Shown here: piece after piece, positions 55,301 through 64,000 of the stretch
Layout of the letters: each line of letters begins with the position of its first letter
Numbering within the stretch: the first letter of the stretch is position 1
Origin: Antedon bifida
Taxonomy: Eukaryota > Echinodermata > Crinoidea > Comatulida > Antedonidae
NCBI GenBank assembly: GCA_963402885.1
Contig: OY727095.1
Span: 27,843,001 to 27,907,000 of the forward strand
Direction of reading: 5' to 3'
DNA: 64,000 nucleotides
Program-made: the position numbers and the translations under genes
Notes under the pieces: generated by a model
What the model was told of the DNA's origin: nothing
Seen by the model: the letters and a program-made list of their open reading frames with translations, nothing else
Database searches by the model: none

Positions 55301-56425
55301 ATACCAATATCTTCTTTTCCCATCCTGATTTCACCACTCTAACAAGAACCTTCAACAATGAAATCAGCAATGTTTTAAACTGGTTCAAACTAAATAAGTT
55401 ATCCCTTAACATCAGTAAAACAAACTACATTCACTTCTCCACTAACAAAAAAACTAATAACAATCCGAATGCAAATATATACATCGATCACACTCCTATC
55501 AAACAAGTTGAAAGCACATCATTTCTTGGTGTTCAAATAGACAACAAATTAAACCGGAAGCTTCATATAGCTAAAATCTCCAATAATATCTCCAAAACCA
55601 TTGGTGTACTAAATAAACTGAAATCTACATTACCACCTAACATCATCACTTCTTTGTACAATACACTCATCTTGCCTCACATCTTCTATTGCAACACTTT
55701 CTGGGCAGCAACAGATTCAAAGCATCAAACTCTTTGTCCATGGCTTAGTACTGAAACAACTAAACTTGACAGACTATTCAAACTCCAAAAGAAGGAGGTA
55801 TATGTACCCAATCAAATTATCTTTCACATACTAAACCGCTTTTCCATGATCTAAACACCCTAAATATCTTTGACATAAACAAATTACAGACAGCCATTTC
55901 CATGTATCGACTTTCCAACACACTTCCTAATACCTTAAAAAGATTTTTTAAAAAAAATAACGAGCTTCACAAATATAATACCCGAAATTCAAACAAATAC
56001 GTCCAATCTAACCTAAATCTAAACTCTTCCCGAAATTCAATCATCCACACAGGCCCCTTACTATGGAACTCCCTTAACAAGTCTTTATTTGATTTTAGTT
56101 TCATCACATTTAGATCAAAATACAAAAAATACCTAATATCAAAATACAAACCAACGTAATATTTCACCCAAAATTTTGACCTATTTGAAACACCTCTTTT
56201 ACCCTTATTTATTTGTTTTTTTGTCTTGTCTTCGTCCATACTTTGTCTCTTGCGTAGTGTAACCCCTGTTTGTCTCTGTCTATGAACATTGATCCACATT
56301 TTTTGCTGGTGGAACCTGTCTTAAAGCTCTTTGAGCTTATTTGAGTTTCTCCAGATACAAGGCATTAACTATTAATTTGATTCATATTTTGTCAACATAC
56401 TTTGAATTTTGCTTTGTGTAAATAA
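55301..56425 (+). pseudogene. LINE (CR1-like) 3' part, continuation of 46690-48365
   Basis: Resumes the reverse transcriptase after the Gypsy insertion: LNISKTNYIHFSTNKK near 55400, TSFLGVQIDNKLNRKLHI near 55520, LPHIFYCNTFW near 55675 and LDRLFKLQKKEV near 55770. A last frame (55902-56159) has YNTRNSNKY, and TGPLLWNSLNKSLFDFSFI is a standard C-terminal block. It ends AATAAAATGAATGAA near 56420, like the tail of the LINE at 28.1 kb. Confidence 0.8.
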
Positions 56426-56559
56426 AATGAATGAACTCCGCCTCCCCACCTCCGCCATATAAGGGCCCTACCAAACAATAAACACTATACTTTAAAATGT
56501 TATTAGGCCTAATCATCTAAGATACTGTGAAACAGAGTAGTTTTAGTTTTACGAATATC

Positions 56560-56691
56560 AAGCATTTCAATAATAGTAACCGACCGAAAATGTCCAAGCC
56601 AGAACGTCCTTTTTACCCGATTCATTATTATTCCGAGAACCATCGTCTACACTTCCTAGAGGGGAAGGAGCGAAGCGAGCTCACCCTTTAG
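56560..56691 (+). mobile_element. Diverged Helitron 3' end
   Basis: CGAGAACCATC, then a hairpin with GGAGCGAAGCGAGCTCACCC and TTTAG before T, parallels the 3' end of the Helitrons at 20.8 and 22.2 kb. Only the last 130 bases are comparable. Confidence 0.45.
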
Positions 56692-56706
56692 TTATAATAA
56701 CTTATA

Positions 56707-56830
56707 CTAGCAGTAACCCATGCTCTGCACGGTATTTTTCTGCCTTAATATGTGGTTTTATACTTTGCATGGGCAAGTATAATAACAATGCACTCTGATA
56801 AAAGTACTTTGACAAATTATTAAAATAAAA
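56707..56830 (-). mobile_element. Helitron 3' end of a second family
   Basis: The minus strand ends with the hairpin CCGTGCAGAGCATGG, then GTTACTGCTAG, followed by T. A hairpin about 11 bases before CTAG is the canonical Helitron terminus. A diverged copy with CCGTGCGGAGCACGG occurs at about 57238-57330, where the last bases have mutated. Confidence 0.5.
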
Positions 56831-57321
56831 ACAAAATGTATCACGAATAAAATTCGGAATTATTGTATTTACGGCCATTAGTTTGTTATACATTACAGTG
56901 GATATGGAACTTTAGACTTTACTTTTGACTGGAAAATAAAAGACGCTAAAGAAAAATTATGCTGTGCGAATTAGACGATGCGCGCAAACACATAACGAAA
57001 GTATAAAAATGCCAAACTATATTATTTTGGGTGGTTTTCGTGGTGTATTTTAATTAAAATTATTTGATACATAGAAATAAAAAAAAATCGAATGAAAAAC
57101 ACATTGCTGCGGATACACGAATTGTTAAGTTTATTCATTTACATTTTATTTTTATTTCACTGGTTTTGATATTTTGCAATTGTTTTGTATAGTAGATTTG
57201 TTACGACGTACTTGCTACGTTTGTAATTAAATTGTGGTCTACCAGTAATCCGTGCTCCGCACGGTTTGTCTACCTTAATAATTCGCATGGCATGATCAAG
57301 TATAATAAAAGCGTACTTTTC

Positions 57322-57688
57322 CCGGCCACGATATTTCTTTTCGTACATAAGTTGGGGACCCTCATGAGACGTCACAAATTAAACATGAATGTTCATTATT
57401 CATGTCCATAAGCTGTGACGTAAGAAATGAGCTAACTAAAATTCGCTAATACAAATGTTTTCTGTCGAGCCGTCTGTGTAGTCGAGTGGATTAGACTATG
57501 GACTTTACATGTCGATGTATGAGGTTCGAATCCAATGAGCAAGTCTTTTTTTACTTTATAGTGAGAGAGAGAATATTTAGGGTGTTGGGTTTTGTTATAT
57601 TTAGGAACTTAAGTAGTCAGTAGCTATCTTTCACATAAGGGACCCCAACTTCTGTACGACAAAAAGAAATCGCTTTCCGGCCCCTGAA
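57322..57688. mobile_element. TIR element with internal tRNA-like Pol III boxes
   Basis: Inverted ends of about 35-40 bases: CGTACATAAGTTGGGGACCC at the left and its diverged complement GGGACCCCAACTTCTGTACG at the right. Inside, box A TAGTCGAGTGG (57479-57489) and box B GGTTCGAATCC (57523-57533) match the Pol III consensus exactly at normal tRNA spacing. A TTTTTTT run follows near 57547. Stems are poor, so it is not a good tRNA. Either a SINE landed inside a MITE or the MITE carries a Pol III promoter. Confidence 0.6.
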
Positions 57689-57902
57689 AAAAAAAAAAAA
57701 TTTTAAGCAAACAAATTGTCAACAATACATTCTAAACTATTTTTTGTGCAATTTTTTTGTGTGAGGTTTCGTATCTTTTTTGCTAGTTTTTTAATTACAT
57801 TGTTGTCTAGTTTTGATTTTTAACTTTAAGCGGTGTGATACTCAATAATTGCACATGTCGCAGACGTACTAAGCATTGATATCAATGGCCACGGCGTTTT
57901 AC

Positions 57903-58076
57903 TCACTTAGATGAAAAAAAAGGGAAAAAAAAGAAAAAATTCATTCTGCTCAAAGAATAGGTGTAATTAATTAAAACTTCAACGACGCGATCTTTAGATA
58001 CGGTTGACCGGCTGCCGAGACTAAACATTGTTTTAATTTGGCGGCCCGGCATAGTATTATTTGTAGATCCGGCCAT
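57903..58076 (-). CDS. Candidate first exon, unknown protein
   Basis: From an ATG in good context (CACTATGGCC, 58076) a frame reads MAGSTNNTMPGRQIK and then FSLGSRSTVSKDRVVEVLIN. It becomes a phenylalanine-rich poly-T artefact, with GTGAGT near 57909 as a possible donor. It is less AT-rich than its neighbours. The protein is not recognised and no second exon is found. Confidence 0.25.
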   Translation of the reverse strand: MAGSTNNTMPGRQIKTMFSLGSRSTVSKDRVVEVLINYTYSLSRMNFFFFFPFFSSK

Positions 58077-58489
58077 AGTGGTACACAACAGAGGAGGTTG
58101 CGTAGTTTGTGACGTAAGATGGTTGCTGAGACGTCAAATTACTGCTATTTTTTGCCTTTTTTTTTAGTGTTTATCCTTAAAATTCAGGTAAGTGACATAG
58201 CCTATCGTGTGCGGCCCATCAATAAACATCAGTGTGCCAAATTTGAGCACGTACCATTCAGTGGTTTTGGAGGAGACACGTAAAATACGCGAACAATTTG
58301 CATTAACAATAATATACATTATCTCGCTCCTCCATCGTCACCCTAGCGATTAGGCCTAGCCTAGTAGTACGACTACATGGATAAAAAAAGTAGTACTACT
58401 ACTTTACTTTATTTTATCCATGGTACTACCTAATTTCCTACAAAAAAAATGTGCATCTATGCGTGCAATTGATACATGAGTTTTTTTCC

Positions 58490-58690
58490 TATACCCATTA
58501 TAAAATCGACGATTCCATGGTCATTTTCTGTGCATTCATTTTACGACTACGTTGTACGTTTTTGTGTTGTCTGTTTCATCGAATACGTGTTGTATGTTTT
58601 TGTGCGTGTCTTTTTGTTGTCTTTTTTCTGGGAATACGTTGTATGTTTCTGCACGCGAATACGTTGTGTAATAATTTTTACCAATTCAAT
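58490..58690 (-). repeat. Irregular minisatellite, inverted copy of 46490-46680
   Basis: Contains ACGTTGTACGTTTTTGTG and ATACGTTGTATGTTTCTGCA repeats, complementary to the block at 46.5 kb. Both copies end next to CCATGG. A good donor-like AG|GTAAGT at 58187 lies just outside. Confidence 0.65.
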
Positions 58691-58914
58691 TTTATTTAAC
58701 CAAAAAGATTACATTTTAGTAAAAATCAGCAACTGTTTTGGCCTGTGCCATTTAATGACCCCAACAAAAATATAAAGCTATCGAAATATTTTTTTTATGT
58801 TTTCTCAAAAACTATTCTTCGCTTTTAAATTGTTTTGATGAGGAGATGCAATTCTAAAGTATGCAAATAAGGTTAAAAATATAAGGTCCCCTAGGAATTG
58901 CTGGTAATAGCTGG

Positions 58915-59015
58915 TTGTTGTTCAGGTATAGAGTTCTGCGGTGCTGACGTCACGATGGTAGGCCTAGGTGGCGCTACGTGGTTGCTGGCGCAACCAAAAA
59001 TGCTTTCAACTAGCC
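58915..59015 (+). repeat. Repeat with inverted partner at 63790-63875
   Basis: AGTTCTGCGGTGCTGACGTCAC...GGTGGCGCTACGTGGTTGCT...GCGCAACCAAAAATG is matched in reverse complement at 63790-63875 (TTGGTTGCGCTAGCAACCAC, GACGTCACACCACAGAACTT). These may be terminal repeats of one 4.9-kb element or two separate copies. Confidence 0.65.
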
Positions 59016-59029
59016 TGAGTGACTCCAAT

Positions 59030-60488
59030 AGCCTGGGTGCAGTACAAATTTTGCTGATAGAGTATACCATATAGAATGTCAGAAAAAAAATCCCCATCTT
59101 GGGGAAAATATTTTACGACACTTTTAAATTTTGGCCTATATAACACACACAAATGCCTATTAACACACACAATACCTATATATAGGGGATAGGGAAAACC
59201 AATATTGACGTTTTTTTTACTTGGAGTTGTGTTGTGATTTTAGCTGAGGCTTACTTTAATAACTACTTCTCATAGTAGTTGATGAATCAAGTCGATAACA
59301 ATGACATCATCATGCCAGAATCCAATATTGCGTCCAATTTGGCGGAAAAACAGGGTATTGCTAAACCCCCGCAAACCCCTGCAAACCTCCAAAAAAACAT
59401 AGCAAACCCCACCGAACCAACATAAAAGTGATTGAATCATGTAGTGTACAACCCACTGGGTATATCCATGTAAAATAAAAATAAATTTTCCACTGTTAAC
59501 TACTTATTTTTGGGGTAAAACATAATTTTTTGGTCAAAAATGATTGCTAAACCCTGCAAACCTCCAAAAAAATATAGCAAACCCCACGGAACCAACATAT
59601 TTTAAAAGTGATTGAATCATGTAGTGTACGATCCACTGGGTATATCCATGTAAAAAAAAAATTAAATTTCTACTGTTAACTACTTATTTTTGGGGTAAAA
59701 CATCATTTTTTGGTCAAAAATGATTGCTAAACCCTGCAAACCTCCAAAAAAATATAGCAAACCCCACCGAACCAACATATTTTAAAAGTGATTGAATCAT
59801 GTAGTGTACGACCCACTGGGTATATCCATGTAAAAAAAATAAATTTCTACTGTTAACTACTTATTTTTGGGGTAAAACATCATTTTTTGGTAAAAAATGA
59901 TTGCTAATTTTTAACCAAAAAATGATGTTTTATCCCCAAAATAAGTAGTTAACAGTAGAAATTTAATATTTTTATTTTTACATGGACATACCCAGTGGGT
60001 CGTACACTCTATGATTCAATCACTTTTATGTTGGTACGGTGGAGTTTGCTATGTTTTTTTGGAGGTTTGCAGGGGTTTGTGGGGGTTTAGCAATACCCTG
60101 TTTTTCCCGCCAAATTGGACGCCATATTGGATTCTGGCATGATGATGTTATCGTATCGACTTGATTCATCAACTACTATGAGAAGTAGTTATTAAAGTAA
60201 GCCTCTGCTAATTTTAATCATTAAAACACAACTGCAAGTAACAAAAACCGTTAATTGATTTTCCCTATCCCCATATATATATAGGTATTTGTGTGTGTTA
60301 ATAGGAATTTGTGTGTGTTATATAGGCCAAAATTTAAAAGTGCCATAAACAATTTTCCCCAAGACCCTGGGATGGGGATTTTTTTTTTCTGACATTTTAT
60401 ATGGTATACTCTATCAGAAAAACCAAAAAAAAATGTTCCTATACTTTTTTCCCGCAAATGTGTATATTGATTGTTCTGCACCCAGGCT
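59030..60488. mobile_element. 1.5-kb foldback element with internal 180-bp repeats
   Basis: The left arm (AGCCTGGGTGCAG...) and right arm (...CTGCACCCAGGCT) are inverted copies meeting at about 59905. The left arm contains three tandem units (starts near 59357, 59543 and 59723, the last two exactly 180 apart). The right arm has a single unit. Each unit holds GCAAACCTCCAAAAAAA, GATTGAATCATGTAGTGTAC, CCACTGGGTATATCCATGTA and CTACTTATTTTTGGGGTAAA. No protein is encoded. Confidence 0.85.
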
Positions 60489-60489
60489 A

Positions 60490-61000
60490 CAAGGTCACCA
60501 ATGGTTTGGAATAGGCTTATTGAAGTAGTCATTTTAAAATTTATTAATTTTCACTATAAACAAACTAAAATTTCCAAAAAATCACTAAATATTGTTTTTA
60601 ATAATCTATTTATTCTTCAACTACAGTTTAAGTTTAAAAAAATCAAGCTAAGATACATAATTTGATATAAATACAGATCTATATAGTTCAAGTTCAAATA
60701 AACATTTATTTCTTTCATATTCATAATTAAGTATAACATTATAATTTCTGATATTTTATATATTTTTTTTAGAGTTATAATAAAGTAAATCATAATGTAT
60801 GAACAAGGTGATTCAGTTGAAAATGAAAGAGGCAAAAAACCCAAGAAAGTTATCTATCAATTGGAAAAAAAAAAATCCAACTGAAAACTTGTATATTGGG
60901 AAGCCATGTAAGATTATATACTTATATATACATGTAAACATAACTGCACATACACATATACATCACAGACACACACACCAACAGAAAAAGAAGCAATTTT
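60490..61000. other. No recognisable gene
   Basis: AT-rich sequence ending in a CACACATACAC-like tract near 60930-60990. It may include the 3' tail region of the adjacent minus-strand LINE. Confidence 0.4.
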
Positions 61001-61008
61001 GAAAAGTT

Positions 61009-62770
61009 TCAAAAGTTAAACAATATTACAAAATAGAGAAAACAATTAATTATAATTTGAAATAAGATAATCTTTAAGTTTAAAAGAGAACATTTTGCTA
61101 GAGGACGATGATGAAATTTCTGGAGGTAGATTATTAAATAGTTTAGAACCACTATAGCGAAATTATGTTTTATTTTAGTTAGTTTAGGTTGAGGAAGATG
61201 AAGATCCCGTGATGCTCTTGTGTTATACGAATGGATTTCAGAGTTAGTTAAAAAATTACAGGAACAATTTGAAGGCAGTTTGGAATTAATATGTTCATAG
61301 ACAAAAATGCATTGTTGGAGTTTATTGATATCGTGCACAGTTAAGAGTTTAAGGTTATAAAAAAGGATATTAGAATGGGCAAGACGTGAGTTACCTGAGA
61401 TAAGACGAACAGCTTTCTTCTGAAGGACGTGTATTTTATCAAAATTTGAGGGGTAATTATTGGCCCATACAATGTTACAGTAACTAATAAAAGGCAGAAT
61501 AAAGGAACAGTAAATATTGCGTAAAATTTGAGACGGTAAAAAGGAAGAAAGACGATAAAGTATGCCAATGTTTTTAGAAATTTTTAATTCAATTTCTTTT
61601 ATATGATTTTTTAAATTTAGCTCTTGGTCAATTAAAACACCTAAACATTTGGTTTGCTTAACATGGGGAATTACTTGATCACCAATCAGAATTTTATGAG
61701 ACTCGCAGGTCAGTTTTTGGTGACGTATTCCAAACAACATAAAGTTGAATTTATTTAGGTTTATTGAAAGTTTATTCACATTAAAGTAATCATTGATATT
61801 AATTAATTCTTGGTTAAAAGTATGAAAAATTGATTCAAAGTTAACACTTTTATAGAATAAAGTCGTGTCATCTGCATAAAGATAAAAAGTAAGGATATAT
61901 GAGGCGTTTGGTAAATCATTGATGTAAATTAGAAATAAAAGAGGGCCAAGCAAGGATCCTTGGGGAACACCACAGGTAATGGGCTTAAGATCAGAGGTAT
62001 GATTGTTAACAGAAGTACATTGAAATGAGGGAATTATTGAAAAGACAATGAACAAAATCATTAATATTGTTATCAGATTCAAATTTGAGTAAATCAATGT
62101 TAAAATAACCAAGCAGAAATATTTTTTTATTTTTTTTCGATATTTTTTTAATAAGGAGTTCAAAGTTCTGTGTAAAGAAAGGAATAGAAATATCATGAGG
62201 TCTATATATAGTTCCGATTATTATATCTTCTTTTCCGGTTTTAACTTCAATAAATTGAGATTCATAAAAATAGGTTAAAGGAGTTAAGTCATCTCTAATT
62301 TTATAATGACACTTATTATTGATAAAAATATTGATACCTCCGCATTTATATGAACGGGGTTTGAAAACTAGTGAATAAAATGGTAAATGAATAAGTGGAC
62401 TAACACAGTCCATCCAAGTTTCTGTTACCGAAATTACATCAAAGTCAAAATTAAGAGATTGAATGCAACTTGAAATAGATTCAAAGTTTTTTTGTAAGCT
62501 TCTAGCATTAAAATGTATACAAGAAAAACGATTTTCAAATTAATTGTTATTGAATTTCTTTGTGAATTCACTTGGTAAATAGTAATTAGAAATATTTTGA
62601 TCATTAAAAAAATTATTATCCGGGTCGATGTCGTCAAATTGACTAGCAGTTGATGAGGGTTTAAATAGATGGTTTGATAATCGATTTAAATTATCATTAT
62701 TACTGAAAATTGGTGCTTCCATATAAGACAAAAACACAAAAAACACAGACAAAACACAGAACAAATACAA
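61009..62770 (-). pseudogene. LINE ORF2 (CR1-like) with internal deletion joining endonuclease to reverse transcriptase
   Basis: Starts near 62717 (MEAPIFSNNDN), and a stop at about 62540 interrupts an otherwise aligned frame. The endonuclease follows: FSCIHFNARSLQKNF, VTETWMD, YKCGGINIFINNK, IIGTIYRP and GYFNIDLLKF. At about 62020 it breaks off before the SDH motif. The frame that takes over begins with ITCGVPQGSLLGPLLFLIYI, so the rest of the endonuclease, motif A and the fingers are missing. The remainder is long and clean: FYLYADDTTLFYKS, KTKCLGVLIDQELNL and SCNFLTNSEIHSYNTRASRD, to a stop at 61009. The deletion makes it non-autonomous. Confidence 0.85.
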
Positions 62771-62779
62771 ATTAAAAGT

Positions 62780-63290
62780 TTAGAAAAATTGAGGTATAGT
62801 AAGTAACGTGCTTGAGCGTAAAATGTAATTTTAAACTGCTCAAAATTGAGTCTCTTTATGTATAACTATGAATCAATTGATAACAGGCACAGCATTCTAA
62901 ACTGCCCAGTGATGATGAAATTTAATTAAATGATTTAAATATATTCAATGCATTTAATGTAGGCCTATGGGGAATAAAATAATGATGAAGTAAAAATAAT
63001 TGATATTAGATTTAACATGAGCAAGCCAATATAGAAACACTAAATGTAATAAGTATGTGATGGAATAGCAAGCTAATAACAGTAGTAACTAATACCGTAA
63101 TGGTATAAATATACACGTGAAAATGGTTAAATCAGAAGTGTTAATTTGGAACTGATGCGCAAAAAACAGCAGATTAAACGATTATAATAAAATATATCAA
63201 TAACTATAGTTTATCAACATAGTAGGCCCTAGCGGTGAACGTAAAACATTTCGAACTCACCTCCAAGAGCCCACTCATATCCGTTGTTTT
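62780..63290. other. No recognisable gene
   Basis: AT-rich sequence upstream of the minus-strand LINE, with one AGGCCTA near 62962. I see nothing supportable. Confidence 0.4.
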
Positions 63291-63790
63291 ATTTTAAAAA
63301 TACACGATATAAATTGCCTTCAGCAATGTATTTTTGTATACTCCTGGTTAAATTCCCTAATCCCCCCTCAATTTCAACCCTTGTTCAAATTCAGTTTCAA
63401 CTATCATAGCCATAACACAAAAATAAATAAAATACATATTCCATTACACAAAACACTATCTTTTCAACATAACATTCAGTTTTCAGGGCCAAAATATTGG
63501 AACAACTTACCCAAATACATAACCGAATCGCCAACAAAAAAAATTTCTCATTTAAGCTAAAAAGGCATCTATTATCTACATACAATCACTGAATCCTAAA
63601 TAATATTATTCAAACTTCATTGATATTTTTAATCGGTTTCTTTTGTTTAGGTCTACTTTGGTTTTTTTGTCCTTCACAAGTTTTCGCTTTCTGGGTTTCG
63701 CCGCTCTTATTTACAATTATTTTATCACAAACACTGTACATAGAAAAGAAAGGAGAAATAAATGTTCTGAAATGAAAAAATGAAAAAAAA
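63290..63790 (+). pseudogene. LINE 3' end fragment
   Basis: A translation of about 63480-63600 reads FSGPKYWNNLPKYI, then SPTKKISH and KRHLLSTYNH, the final block of CR1-type LINE ORF2. An untranslated tail follows, ending GAAATAAATGTTCTGAAATG and ATGAAAAAAAAATG near 63790. Only the last 500 bases of the element are present. The inverted repeat partner of 58915 begins directly after it. Confidence 0.65.
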
Positions 63791-63875
63791 ATGAATATTT
63801 TTGGTTGCGCTAGCAACCACGCAGCGCCATCTATCGTTGTGACGTCACACCACAGAACTTTATGTGTATTATTAT
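63790..63875 (-). repeat. Inverted partner of 58915-59015
   Basis: See the entry at 58915. The shared segment includes TGACGTCAC and the GGTTGCGCTAGCAACC palindrome. Confidence 0.65.
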
Positions 63876-64000
63876 ATATTATTTGTAGAAATTCTGGAAC
63901 TTTTTGTCCAGAAATTTATCATTTGAGAATTTTAAACCCATTTTTAAATCTCTGCGTTCGCGTGTTATTGAGATATTAGAAAATCAAGGCCAAAGGTCAT

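Overview
This is eukaryotic DNA: AT-rich, low in coding density, with introns bounded by GT/AG sites and many layers of transposable elements. The mixture (Polinton-type DNA polymerase, CR1/L2-like and L1/Tx1-like LINEs, a Penelope GIY-YIG fragment, Gypsy LTR parts, Helitrons, foldback elements, tRNA-derived repeats), the many AGGCCTA palindromes and a death-fold gene suggest a marine invertebrate, perhaps an echinoderm or another deuterostome. The taxon is an inference. I recognise no bacterial operon, CRISPR array or intact rRNA gene.

The only convincing host gene runs on the + strand. Its probable exons are a start exon (16428-16479), a death-effector-like exon (36892-37425), a coiled-coil exon (42397-43167), a short exon (43440-43526, or reading on to a stop at 43675) and a long exon of six diverged ubiquitin-like units (44868-46280). 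Every proposed junction is phase 1. The ubiquitin units keep the fold but have lost the Gly-Gly processing site and Lys63, so the product would be a fixed, head-to-tail ubiquitin chain. Joined to a death-fold adaptor this would be a hard-wired version of the linear-ubiquitin platform of innate signalling. It is the best candidate here for an undescribed system. The exon linkage is inferred, not proven.

Layout. 1-5.6 kb: broken Polinton DNA polymerase, part of it in a large palindrome. 6-10.7 kb: tRNA-like repeats, foldbacks, MITEs and a ~330-bp tandem repeat. 10.7-15.3 kb: a TIR transposon inside that tandem repeat, itself holding a LINE. 16.4 kb: start exon of the candidate gene. 18.3-24.1 kb: a LINE split by two head-to-tail Helitrons of equal length. 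24.4 kb: Penelope fragment. 25.4-27.2 kb: tRNA-like repeats and a third Helitron copy. 28.1-32.4 kb: a nearly complete two-ORF LINE (- strand). 32.7 kb: minisatellite with higher-order structure. 33-36 kb: zinc-knuckle ORF and LINE tails. 36.9-46.3 kb: main body of the host gene, with an antisense L1/Tx1-like LINE in one intron. 46.7-56.4 kb: a LINE split by Gypsy-related DNA, including a gag gene fused by deletion to the integrase tail. 56.5-64 kb: Helitron ends, a TIR element with an internal tRNA-like promoter, a 1.5-kb foldback and two more LINE fragments.

Nearly all the other reading frames are decayed transposon genes. The host gene appears to have survived with its introns filled by these elements.
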